64,000 bases of DNA. Source: Pseudomonadota bacterium (GTDB taxonomy: Bacteria; Myxococcota; Myxococcia; Myxococcales; Myxococcaceae). Location: NCBI GenBank assembly GCA_023426545.1, contig JAFAAN010000019.1, forward strand, positions 1 through 64,000, written 5' to 3'. Positions within the stretch are counted from its first letter, which is position 1, and each line of letters opens with the position of its first letter. The notes below the pieces were generated by a model. That model saw only the letters and a list, made by a program, of their open reading frames with translations. It was not told where the DNA came from and made no database searches. Positions 1-7,283 of the stretch are shown here, one piece after another. The position numbers and the translations under genes were made by a program.

Positions 1-19
1 GGGGGGGGGGGGGGGGGGG
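1..19. other. Poly-G run at the window edge
   Basis: Nineteen consecutive G, then T, five G and six C. Nothing similar occurs elsewhere in the window. It most likely marks a contig end or low-quality read tail rather than biology. Confidence 0.7.
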
Positions 20-50
20 TGGGGGCCCCCCGCCCCCGCGGCGTGAAGGC

Positions 51-812
51 TCAACCCAGCTCGCCACCGTCGATGGCGTACGCGGAGCCGGTGATGCCGC
101 CGGCCGCATCCGACGCCAGGAAGAGGCACAGAGCCGCGACCTCCTCCGGGGTGATGATGCGCCCCATGGCGTTCATGGACGCCAGCGCCTCGCGCGCCTG
201 CTCCGCGCTGCGGCTCGTCGTCGCGCTGATGGCCGACGTGGCGCCGGTGAACATGTCCGTCTCCACCCAGCCCGGGTTCACGATGTTCACCGTCACATGC
301 TTCTTGGCGTACTCCGTCGCGAGCGCGCGCGTGAGCCCCAGCAGCGCGTGCTTGGAGGCGCAGTACGCGGACGTGTACTTCACGCCCCGCACCGCGGCCA
401 TGGAGCCGATGTTGATGACCCGGCCGCCGCCGGCCTTGGCCATGGCGGGCATCAGCTCACGGCAGAGGAGGAAGGGCGCGGTGACGTTGACAGCCATCAC
501 CCGGGCGAGGTCCTCGGTGCGCGTCTTCGTCAGCGGCGCGGAGACGGTGATGCCCGCGTTGTTCACCAGCACCTGCGGGGTGCTCTCCGCGAGGATTCGC
601 TGGCTCGCGGCGATGAGCGCGGCCTCGTCCGCTACGTCCACCGCGTGCGTCCGGATGCGCTCGCCGCCCTCCTTCCGGAGCGACTCCAGCGCGTCCGCCG
701 AGCGCGCCAGCGCCCACACGTCATGGCCGTCCTTCGCGAAGGCCAGCGCCACGGCACGGCCGATGCCCCGGCTCGCGCCCGTCACCACCACCGTCTTCTG
801 GGTCGTCGTCAT
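51..812 (-). CDS. SDR-family NAD(P)-dependent oxidoreductase
   Basis: A 253-residue classical short-chain dehydrogenase/reductase. The cofactor motif TGASRGIG is at residues 11-18, NNAG at 84-87, and the catalytic set is Asn109, Ser137, Tyr150 and Lys154 (YxxxK). The C-terminal GSAYAIDGG matches the usual SDR end. The FabG/PhaB type reduces 3-oxoacyl or related carbonyl groups; the substrate cannot be read from sequence. Residues 15-16 are Arg-Gly after TGAS, which together with the Arg at 37 fits NADPH preference but does not prove it. A TAGGCT hexamer lies 6 nt before the ATG and no Shine-Dalgarno is visible, so the mRNA may be leaderless. The gene is transcribed toward the window edge, so downstream partners are unknown. 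Confidence 0.93.
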   Translation of the reverse strand: MTTTQKTVVVTGASRGIGRAVALAFAKDGHDVWALARSADALESLRKEGGERIRTHAVDVADEAALIAASQRILAESTPQVLVNNAGITVSAPLTKTRTEDLARVMAVNVTAPFLLCRELMPAMAKAGGGRVINIGSMAAVRGVKYTSAYCASKHALLGLTRALATEYAKKHVTVNIVNPGWVETDMFTGATSAISATTSRSAEQAREALASMNAMGRIITPEEVAALCLFLASDAAGGITGSAYAIDGGELG

Positions 813-818
813 GGCGCC

Positions 819-824
819 AGCCTA
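819..824 (-). promoter_or_regulatory. -10 hexamer TAGGCT for the SDR gene
   Basis: TAGGCT on the minus strand, 6 nt before the ATG at 812, which leaves almost no 5' UTR. It is one of a repeated TANNNT class in this window. Confidence 0.45.
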
Positions 825-977
825 ACGCCCGGGCTCCAGGGTGGCCTTCTCGAAGCGCTCGGGAACCCACGCCTTCGCCGGGCCCGTCGCCGGTCGGCGA
901 GGGGCATCGCAGGGCGAGTTGGGGATGTCCCCGTCCACCGGGCACCTGGATGCGGGCGGACCGGATGGCGGGGGGCA

Positions 978-1020
978 GCGTCCCCCTCCCCCGCATCGCT
1001 GCGGAAGGGGAGGGGGCGCC
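978..1020 (-). terminator. GC-rich hairpin after the DUF2058 gene
   Basis: The arms at 982-991 (CCCCCTCCCC) and 1007-1016 (GGGGAGGGGG) form a perfect 10-bp stem. It lies just past the stop of the minus-strand DUF2058 gene. There is no clear T run, so termination is inferred. Confidence 0.45.
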
Positions 1021-1030
1021 TGGATTCGGG

Positions 1031-1861
1031 TCAGCCGTTCTGGGCTTCGTGGGTGCTGGCGTCCGTCGCGGCGGCCTCGCCCTCGGCCGGGGCCTCGGCG
1101 GCCTCGTCGCCTTCGGGCTCGTCGGGCGTCTCGGTCGCGGTGCCCGCCGCCTCGGCGTCCTGCTGCGCCTTGATCTCCTCGTCGTTCATGAAGCCGACGG
1201 GGTTCTCCTTGCGGTTCAGGAAGCGCACGGCCTTCTTCGACAGCGCGAACATCTGCTCGGCCGTCGCCGCGGGCACCAGCGAGTGCTCGATTTGAGCGGG
1301 CTCGGGCCGCTCCACCACGCCGAGCTCGCCCTCCTCGAGCTGCTTCGCCTGGGCAGGGCTGAGCTCCAGCCGCCGCAGCTTGCCCTTACGGGTCATGAAG
1401 TAGAACGCCGTCTCACCCGGCTCGATGGTCAGCTGGGCGCCCAGCACCAGCTCGCGCAGGGCCCGGTCCAGCTCCACCTGCCGCTTGGACTCGGCGCGCT
1501 GGTAGGCCTTGGAGCCCGGCATGGGGGGCAGCCTGGGGATGGCCCGCTCCACCGGCCGGCCCTGCTGGGGTCCACCGCCATGACGGGGTGCGCCAAAGCC
1601 GCCGCCCGTGGGACGGCCACCGCCCTCGCGTCGGCCCGCGTCGCGGCCGCCCGTGGGACGGCCACCGCCCTCGCCTCGGGGGGCGCCACCCTGTGTCGGG
1701 TTGGCGTCACGGCGGGGGGGAGGACGGTACGCGCCTGGACGGCCGCCCTCCTGGGGACCGGGCCGCCGGGCTTCCGCCTGGCTCGGCTTCGTCTCCACCT
1801 TCTTGGCCTGTTCCTCGGTGACGAGGCCCGCCTTCAGTAACTTGTCGCGCAGGTTCTGCAT
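1031..1861 (-). CDS. DUF2058 (YaiL-like) nucleic-acid-associated protein
   Basis: A 276-residue protein. Residues 8-23 (LLKAGLVTEEQAKKVE) match the start of the DUF2058 family, described as nucleoprotein or polynucleotide-associated; the core resumes near residue 105 and runs to about 245. Between them sits an 80-residue Gly/Arg/Pro-rich insert that the E. coli homologue YaiL (about 180 residues) lacks. The RGG-like composition suggests RNA or DNA binding. The tail is acidic (Glu/Ala). The gene uses ATG at 1861; TAGAAC lies 9 nt upstream with no Shine-Dalgarno, resembling the leaderless pattern seen elsewhere. Its biochemical role is unproven. Confidence 0.85.
   Translation of the reverse strand: MQNLRDKLLKAGLVTEEQAKKVETKPSQAEARRPGPQEGGRPGAYRPPPRRDANPTQGGAPRGEGGGRPTGGRDAGRREGGGRPTGGGFGAPRHGGGPQQGRPVERAIPRLPPMPGSKAYQRAESKRQVELDRALRELVLGAQLTIEPGETAFYFMTRKGKLRRLELSPAQAKQLEEGELGVVERPEPAQIEHSLVPAATAEQMFALSKKAVRFLNRKENPVGFMNDEEIKAQQDAEAAGTATETPDEPEGDEAAEAPAEGEAAATDASTHEAQNG
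1601..1674. repeat. 29-bp direct repeat inside the DUF2058 gene
   Basis: A 29-bp unit starting GCCGCCCGTGGGACGG occurs at 1601-1629 and 1646-1674, a 45-bp period. It encodes the Arg/Gly-rich RPTGG-type repeats of the linker. Confidence 0.8.
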
Positions 1862-1870
1862 GAGTTGGGC

Positions 1871-1876
1871 GTTCTA
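1871..1876 (-). promoter_or_regulatory. -10-like TAGAAC for the DUF2058 gene
   Basis: TAGAAC on the minus strand, 9 nt before the ATG at 1861. The last base departs from TANNNT, so support is weaker. Confidence 0.35.
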
Positions 1877-1966
1877 TCCCTTGCACGGCCGCACGCAAGC
1901 CACTGCTTGCCGCTCGTGTATGCCCCACGTAACTTGCCGGCCCTGTCGTACCCTCCCGGAGGAGTC

Positions 1967-2992
1967 GTGAGCCTTCTGAATAAGTCCGCCTTCACCCTTG
2001 CCGTGGCGCTGGCCGCCGCGGGCTGCTCGGACCCGGTCGACAAGGCGGCCAAGGCACGCATCTTCTCGCCGGAGGACCCGCCCAAGGTGGTGGCGTCCGC
2101 GAAACAGAAGCTGCCCCCCGAGGACGTCGCGGACAACCCCCAGGTGGCGCGCCGCATCCTGGGCATGGACGCCGCCGAGGTGACCGAGCGGCTGGGCCCC
2201 CACCGCTACCAGGCGACGGTCGGATACGAGTGGACCTCCGAGGCCTCCATCCCCGTGAAGCTCACCGAGACGCGCACCTTCCGCGCGGGCCCTGGCGGGG
2301 TGAGCGGGGACTTCCACGGCGTGCTGGAGAACTCCCGGGACCAGGGCCTGGAGGTCATGCGCGTGGGGGGGCAGGTGTTCGCCCGCAACCGGTATGGCCC
2401 GTACCGCCAGCGCCTGCGCGACCGCGGCATGGCCGAGCGCACCCGCGCGGAGCTGACGGGCGCCATCCGCGACTTCGACAGCCTCTTCCAGGGCCGCCTC
2501 AAGCTGACGCCGGAGGGCACCGTCACCTACGAGGGCCGCACCGCCTGGCGCTACGTGGTGACGCTCGGGCCTGCCTCGCAGGCGGGGGACTCCCGGCCGC
2601 TGCCGCCCATGCCCCAGCCGAAGAAGGGCGCGGACGAGACGACCGTCCGCCGGGCCAACTTCTTCACCCACCGCCTGCCTCGCTCCCTGGACGGCGAGGT
2701 GCTGGTGGACGCCGCCACGTCCGTGGTCCTCAAGGCCCGCCTGGACGGGCGCATCGGCGTGCCCGGGGAGAAGACGCCCGAGGCCGCCGAGCTGCGCATG
2801 ACGCTGGAGGCGGCGCTGACCGAGGTAGGCCAGGACCCCATGCTCCGTCCGCCCGAGGACTTCCTCCCGGACGCGGACAAGCCCCAGGGCATCGCGGACG
2901 CGCTCGACACGTTCGGCCTCAAGCACAGGAAGCCCGCGGACGGGGCCGACGCCGAGGGCGCCCCCGAGCCCGAGGACGAAGAGGGCACCTGA
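1967..2992 (+). CDS. Predicted lipoprotein of unknown function
   Basis: Read from GTG at 1967, preceded by GGAGGAG (1958-1964), this is a 341-residue protein. The start VSLLNKSAFTLAVALAAAGC gives a short basic/hydrophobic signal with lipobox Cys20, so a lipoprotein is expected. The mature part is charged, has no recognised catalytic motif and ends in an acidic Glu/Asp tail. The reading frame is open from 1865, but that extension would bury the signal peptide, so the GTG is preferred despite its short 2-nt Shine-Dalgarno spacing. It is divergent from the DUF2058 gene. No function is assigned. Confidence 0.75.
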   Translation: MSLLNKSAFTLAVALAAAGCSDPVDKAAKARIFSPEDPPKVVASAKQKLPPEDVADNPQVARRILGMDAAEVTERLGPHRYQATVGYEWTSEASIPVKLTETRTFRAGPGGVSGDFHGVLENSRDQGLEVMRVGGQVFARNRYGPYRQRLRDRGMAERTRAELTGAIRDFDSLFQGRLKLTPEGTVTYEGRTAWRYVVTLGPASQAGDSRPLPPMPQPKKGADETTVRRANFFTHRLPRSLDGEVLVDAATSVVLKARLDGRIGVPGEKTPEAAELRMTLEAALTEVGQDPMLRPPEDFLPDADKPQGIADALDTFGLKHRKPADGADAEGAPEPEDEEGT

Positions 2993-3128
2993 CGCGGTCC
3001 GGGGGGCGCCTTCCCCCTCTTCCGGGCGAGCCGTTCCCGGGTGAACGGCTGGCTGGGACTCCGGGGTATCCCAGCGGGTGCGGAAGGGTGGCCGCGCTAC
3101 ATCTCGGCAGCGGCCTGTGGAAGAAAAT

Positions 3129-3156
3129 TTGCGCGGACCCTTGCGTCCTCTACAAT
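3129..3156 (+). promoter_or_regulatory. Candidate sigma-70 promoter
   Basis: TTGCGC at 3129-3134, a 16-bp spacer, and TACAAT at 3151-3156. It sits in a locally AT-richer stretch 74 nt upstream of the small ORF at 3230. Confidence 0.45.
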
Positions 3157-3229
3157 CCTCGACGGTTGCGGCCCGGACGCGTCCGACATGCTCGGATGTT
3201 CAGTGGGGCTTCACAGCAAGGGAGCGGCG

Positions 3230-3571
3230 ATGGAGCGCAAGGTCGGAAGTAGCACGGTGACGGCCAAGGAGGTCAAAGCGGCGCTGGAGAAGGCGCGCAC
3301 GCTGTCGGCCGAAGAGGAGAAGGTTCTGCGCATGCGCCATGGTGCTGGCGCTTCCAGCACCCGTGCGCCTCTGCCCCGCGCCGCGGGTGACAACCAGGAG
3401 CTGGCGGACGAGCTGCTCCTCATCGAGATGCAGCTGATGAAGGCGATGCGCGCTCGCGCGGGCGGCAAGCCCGTGGCCAGCGCCAGCAAGCCCGTCGCCA
3501 CGCGCGCCCGGGATGCCGCCGCCAACCCCACCAAGGACAAGATTGTCCGGGCGCTCCGCAAGAAGAAGTAG
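3230..3571 (+). CDS. Small basic protein with a sigma-region-4-like patch
   Basis: A 113-residue protein starting at ATG 3230 with GGAG nine bases upstream. Residues 22-39 (TLSAEEEKVLRMRHGAG) resemble sigma-70 region 4.1, where LTPREE+VLRMRFGIG is typical, but the helix-turn-helix that should follow is missing. The middle has an acidic amphipathic helix (ELADELLLIEMQLMKAM) and the C-terminus is Lys/Arg-rich, ending ALRKKK. It could be a nucleic-acid or polymerase-associated small protein; this is inference from a short match. It converges with the peptidase gene, 18 bp away. Confidence 0.7.
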   Translation: MERKVGSSTVTAKEVKAALEKARTLSAEEEKVLRMRHGAGASSTRAPLPRAAGDNQELADELLLIEMQLMKAMRARAGGKPVASASKPVATRARDAAANPTKDKIVRALRKKK

Positions 3572-3589
3572 TCGTCTTGCGGAGTCCCA

Positions 3590-5110
3590 CTAGCGGTTGA
3601 GGATGGCCACGAGGCGCTCCCCGGCCTCGGGCAACGCCAATGGCGTGCCTGACGTCTCCGTGGCCAGTCCTTCCGCGTCGTCTGTTCCTCCTCGCGCGTA
3701 CAGTCCCTTCAACCAGGTGGCTGCCGCGGGGTTCCTCCAATAGTCCTCGTTGAACCGCTCGGTGAGGCGCGCGGTGAGCTGGGTCTCCAGGGCCCAGGAC
3801 CGCAGGTAGTGCGCCACGTAGAGCTGCGGGTCCACGTCGTGGAGGAAGAAGCCGGGGTGGGGCTCGACGAAGAGGGCGTGCCGCTGGCCGTCCGCGTATT
3901 CGTCCGCGCGTTCCGTCGAGGCGCCTCGCCGCGACAGTGACAGCTCGTAGGACAGCTTCGCGGCGTGACGCCGCAGCAGCGTCAGCGCCTGGAACGCGGC
4001 CAGCCGCACCGTGTCGCGCGCAGTGGCGGTGGGCAGCCCCAGGTAGCGCTTCAGCCACTCGGGGGAGAGGAGCAGCCGCTCGAAGACGGCGGCGTGGGCC
4101 TCCGTCACGGAGGCGTCGCCCAGCCGGCGCAGCTCCATGGGCAGCGTGTCCGAGACGTGGGCGCGGTGCTGCGCGTGGCCCATCTCGTGGAGGAGGCTGG
4201 CGAGGCCGTCCAGGCCGCCGCGCGGCTGGAGCACCAGGCGGATGTCCTCCGGCACTCGCACCACGGCGACGAAGGGGCGCGGCGACTTGCCGGGCCGGTC
4301 CTCGTCGTCGATGCGGATGCGGCCTCCGGCGTTGGGCGTCAGGCCCCACTCGCCCAGCCAGCGCACCACGGCGGGGAAGGCGTCCTCGCGCCGGAAGAAG
4401 CCCTCCATCCAGGGGGCCTGGAGCGCGGCCTGGAGGTCATGCCGGCGCGCCTCACCCGCGGGCAGCGGGCGCAGCAGCGGGTCCACCTTCTTGAGGACGT
4501 AGGCGAGCACGTCGCGGTAGGCGTCCTCCGTGCGCGCGAGGAGCTGCTGCGCGGACTCGGCCAGCTTGCCGTAGTCGATGCCGGTGACGTCCTGGCGCAG
4601 GGTGGGGTAGTCCTTCGCCCCCAGCTGCTCCGCGGCCTGGAGCGCGGCCTCGCGCCGGGCGCCGTAGCGGGTGCGGTGTTGCCAGAGGAACTCGCCGGTG
4701 GCGCGTTCCAGCAGGGCGCGGCGGCCCCGGGACGGCTCGTGCGGAATCCGGGCCAGCGCTTCCCCGAAGGCGTAGGTCTGGTCGTCCACCGTCAGCCGGG
4801 CCTGGGCCTCCAGCTCGGCGATGGCCTCCACGTGCCGGGCGGCGAGCGCGTCCTCCACCTGGGAGGCCACCAGCTCGCGCACCAGCATGATGCGGCGGAC
4901 GGTGAGGGGCGCGTCCTTCGAGCGCGCCTTGGCCAGCGCCTCGTTGGCGGCGGAGAAGGTGTCCGGTGAGGACAGCTGGGGGAAGGAGGCGTGGAGCTGC
5001 GCGGGGGAGGACTCTCGCGGGAGCCCGGCGCCGTGCCGATAGTGCAGGGTGGCGAGCTCGGCGAGGAAGTCGTCCAGCCGCGTACGCACGGAGTGCAGGG
5101 GACGGTCCAT
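3590..5110 (-). CDS. M3-like zinc metallopeptidase (HExxH)
   Basis: A 506-residue protein. The motif HEMGHAQH at residues 308-315 supplies zinc ligands His308 and His312 with catalytic Glu309; Glu337 (SVTEAHA) is the likely third ligand, as in gluzincins. The long helical body and C-terminal ELSL/RADEYA region fit thimet-oligopeptidase-like (M3) peptidases, though it is shorter than the usual 600-680 residues. No signal peptide is seen, so it is probably cytoplasmic and acts on oligopeptides. The frame is open to 5452, but TACCTT lies 10 nt before the ATG at 5110, supporting that start. An alternative ATG lies at 5155. Confidence 0.8.
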   Translation of the reverse strand: MDRPLHSVRTRLDDFLAELATLHYRHGAGLPRESSPAQLHASFPQLSSPDTFSAANEALAKARSKDAPLTVRRIMLVRELVASQVEDALAARHVEAIAELEAQARLTVDDQTYAFGEALARIPHEPSRGRRALLERATGEFLWQHRTRYGARREAALQAAEQLGAKDYPTLRQDVTGIDYGKLAESAQQLLARTEDAYRDVLAYVLKKVDPLLRPLPAGEARRHDLQAALQAPWMEGFFRREDAFPAVVRWLGEWGLTPNAGGRIRIDDEDRPGKSPRPFVAVVRVPEDIRLVLQPRGGLDGLASLLHEMGHAQHRAHVSDTLPMELRRLGDASVTEAHAAVFERLLLSPEWLKRYLGLPTATARDTVRLAAFQALTLLRRHAAKLSYELSLSRRGASTERADEYADGQRHALFVEPHPGFFLHDVDPQLYVAHYLRSWALETQLTARLTERFNEDYWRNPAAATWLKGLYARGGTDDAEGLATETSGTPLALPEAGERLVAILNR

Positions 5111-5120
5111 GGGGGCGCGG

Positions 5121-5126
5121 AAGGTA
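5121..5126 (-). promoter_or_regulatory. -10 hexamer TACCTT for the HExxH peptidase
   Basis: TACCTT on the minus strand, 10 nt before the ATG at 5110. The same hexamer and spacing occur before the membrane protein at 39157. Confidence 0.4.
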
Positions 5127-5162
5127 ACAGGAAGTGGGCGGCGCGGAAGGGCCATGCGCGCG

Positions 5163-5168
5163 TAGAGT
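5163..5168 (+). promoter_or_regulatory. -10 hexamer TAGAGT for the small ORF/rluA unit
   Basis: TAGAGT ends 8 nt before the ATG at 5177. No Shine-Dalgarno lies between them, so a leaderless start is likely. Confidence 0.45.
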
Positions 5169-5176
5169 GCCGCCGC

Positions 5177-5296
5177 ATGACATCTGTGCCTGACATGGGG
5201 ATGGGGGCGTCCACGGGCGCGCCGGGAGCGGCGCGGTGGGGCCAGGGGGGGGCGGCCAGCCGGGCAGGGGTGGCGCCGGGCGTGGGGGCGGCATGA
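5177..5296 (+). CDS. Possible 39-residue leader ORF coupled to rluA
   Basis: ATG at 5177 opens a 39-codon frame rich in Gly, Ala and Met whose TGA overlaps the rluA ATG as ATGA (5293-5296). TAGAGT sits at leaderless distance upstream. The peptide has no recognised motif and is low-complexity, so it may act only through translation, re-initiating ribosomes at rluA. Alternatively it is chance, and rluA starts on its own. Existence as a translated ORF is inferred. Confidence 0.4.
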   Translation: MTSVPDMGMGASTGAPGAARWGQGGAASRAGVAPGVGAA

Positions 5297-6237
5297 AACG
5301 GCGGACGTTCCGGGTGGAAGGGGCGCTGGTGGGAAGGGCGGTGGTGGCGGCGGTGGCCTCCGAGCTGGGGCTCCCGGAGCCCCGGGCCCTGGAGCTGGTG
5401 GAGGTGGGGGCCGTTTACGTTGCGGGGAAGCGGAGCCGCGACGCGAAGGCACGGCTCGCCTCGGGGCAGGTGGTGACGGTGGTGCTGGAGGAAGGTGGGC
5501 AGAGCCCCCTGACCGAGGCGCCTCCCGCGCCCGAGCTGCGCGTGCTCTACGAGGACGCGGACGTCATCGCCGTGGACAAGCCGGCGGGCGTGGCCGCCCA
5601 GCCCACCGAGGGGCGCGTGGGCGGCAGTCTGGTGGACCTGGTGAGCGCGAAGTTGGGGCGCCCCGCGGGCCTGGTGCATCGCCTGGACCGGGAGACCTCC
5701 GGGGTGACGGTGTTCGGGAAGACGGCGGAGGCCACGTCGGCGCTGGCGGCCGAGTTCCGGGAGGGGGGGGCGCGGAAGCGGTACGTCGCGGCCACGGGGC
5801 CGGGGCTGCCGTCTTCCGGCACCGTGGACCTGCCGTTGTCGAAGGACCCTTCGCGCCCCGGACGTTGGCGGGCGACCCGAGCGGCCAATGGCGTGCCGGC
5901 GCTGACGGACTTCCACACGCTGTCTTCGGGTCCGGCGTTCTGCGTCGTGGAGCTGCTGCCGCGCACGGGCCGCACGCACCAGCTCCGGGCGCACCTGACG
6001 GCGCTCGGCGCTCCGATTCTCGGGGACGCGCGCTACGGTGGGTTGCCCCGGGCCGGAGGCGTGGAGGCGGCGCGGTGCCTGCTGCATGCACAGGCGCTGG
6101 AGCTGGGACACCCTCGGACGGGCAAGGTGCTCCGCGTGGAGGCGCCAGTGCCGGAGGACCTGATGCGGTTCTTCGCGGCGGCAGGCGTCGAGGCGCCCTC
6201 GGGTCCCATCCGCGCCGGGCACCCGGGAGTGGCCTGA
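5293..6237 (+). CDS. RluA-family RNA pseudouridine synthase
   Basis: A 314-residue enzyme that isomerises uridine to pseudouridine in rRNA or tRNA. An S4-like RNA-binding region covers about residues 1-65, followed by the catalytic domain with the family motif HRLDRETSG at 129-137; Asp132 is the catalytic nucleophile. RTGRTHQLRAHL near residue 235 and GDARYGG near 255 are further RluA-type signatures. The target (23S rRNA or tRNA) cannot be set from sequence. The ATG at 5293 overlaps the stop of a 39-codon ORF, suggesting translational coupling. The gene converges with the glycosyltransferase gene, 4 bp away. Confidence 0.92.
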   Translation: MKRRTFRVEGALVGRAVVAAVASELGLPEPRALELVEVGAVYVAGKRSRDAKARLASGQVVTVVLEEGGQSPLTEAPPAPELRVLYEDADVIAVDKPAGVAAQPTEGRVGGSLVDLVSAKLGRPAGLVHRLDRETSGVTVFGKTAEATSALAAEFREGGARKRYVAATGPGLPSSGTVDLPLSKDPSRPGRWRATRAANGVPALTDFHTLSSGPAFCVVELLPRTGRTHQLRAHLTALGAPILGDARYGGLPRAGGVEAARCLLHAQALELGHPRTGKVLRVEAPVPEDLMRFFAAAGVEAPSGPIRAGHPGVA

Positions 6238-6241
6238 GGCC

Positions 6242-7261
6242 TCACGCGGCGCAGGTGAAGTCGCGCCCTTCCACCCAGCCCCAGCCGCGCAGCTCCTCGC
6301 GAATCTCCGCGCGCGCCCAGCGGACGCCCACGCAGACCAGCAGGTGTCCACGCCCGGGGGCACCGAGCGCCTGTGGCGACACCACCGGGATGCCGTGGAT
6401 GTGCGTGCCCACCTTGCGCGGGTGCACATCCACGTAGCGTTCCACGCGGGCACCTGCCTCGTGGAGGAAGGCCGTCAGCGCCTTGCCTGTGGGACCCGCG
6501 CCCCACACCGTGCACGGGCGGCCGTCCACGAGTGGCCCTCGGCCTCGCGTCAGATATCGCGCCTTCACCCACAGGAAGCGCTTGAGGGCGTAACGTGGGT
6601 CTGTCCGGGTCATCCGCCCCTTGCTGTCGCGCCAGCGGAACAGCACTTCGGGGAGGTTCCGCAAGGCAAACCCGTGGTCGAGCAGCTCGAGCCAGAGCGC
6701 GTAGTCCTCGGGGAAGTCTCCCTCCTTCCATCCGCCCACGGCGACCAGCGCGTCCCGGCGTAGGCAGACCGAGGGGTGGCACAGCGGACTTTCGATGAAG
6801 CGCTCGCGGTCCAGCCGCTCGGCGGAGGTCAGTCCGTTGAGCCAGTCGGCATAGGTCTGGAGCGAGGGGCTGACGGGCCGGTCATCGCGGAACAGCTCCA
6901 CGGCGGTGCCTACGCCCGCCAGGGTGGGGTCGGCCTCCAGCGCGGCGAGGCTGGCCTCCAGCCGGCGGGGCAGGGACTCGTCGTCCGCATCCATCCGGGC
7001 CACGAAGGGGGAGGCCGAATGCCCGAGCGCCAGGTTCAGCGCCGCCACCAGGCCTCGGCCGCCGCCGTCAAGGACTTCCACTCGGGCGTCCTCGGCCGCG
7101 AGGTCGAGCAGCACCTGCCGCGTCCCGTCCGTCGAGCCGTCATCCACCGCGAGCACCCGGAGGTCGCCCAGCGTCCCCGTCAGGAGGCTTCGGACGGCGC
7201 GAGCCACGGTGGCCTCGGCGTTTCGAGCGGGGAGCAGGACAGTAACAGCCGGGACGCGCAT
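6242..7261 (-). CDS. Family 2 glycosyltransferase with fused C-terminal Rossmann-like domain
   Basis: A 339-residue protein. Residues 6-230 form a GT-A family 2 domain: PARNAEATVARAV at the start, DDGSTDGT at 40-47, and the metal/nucleotide motif MDADD near residue 90. It would transfer a sugar from a nucleotide donor to an unknown acceptor. From about residue 251 a second domain begins with VWGAGPTGKAL, a glycine-rich nucleotide-binding turn, followed by YVDVHPRKVGTHIHGIPVV. This resembles the C-terminal domain of sugar C-methyltransferases. The fusion is unusual. The ATG at 7261 is only 22 bp from the divergent TPR gene. Confidence 0.88.
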   Translation of the reverse strand: MRVPAVTVLLPARNAEATVARAVRSLLTGTLGDLRVLAVDDGSTDGTRQVLLDLAAEDARVEVLDGGGRGLVAALNLALGHSASPFVARMDADDESLPRRLEASLAALEADPTLAGVGTAVELFRDDRPVSPSLQTYADWLNGLTSAERLDRERFIESPLCHPSVCLRRDALVAVGGWKEGDFPEDYALWLELLDHGFALRNLPEVLFRWRDSKGRMTRTDPRYALKRFLWVKARYLTRGRGPLVDGRPCTVWGAGPTGKALTAFLHEAGARVERYVDVHPRKVGTHIHGIPVVSPQALGAPGRGHLLVCVGVRWARAEIREELRGWGWVEGRDFTCAA

Positions 7262-7268
7262 CGTTGTG

Positions 7269-7274
7269 TAGACT
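7269..7274 (+). promoter_or_regulatory. -10 hexamer TAGACT for the large TPR gene
   Basis: TAGACT followed by 9 nt and the ATG at 7284, with no Shine-Dalgarno. It lies in the 22-bp gap between two divergent start codons. Confidence 0.5.
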
Positions 7275-7283
7275 GCCGCACCC

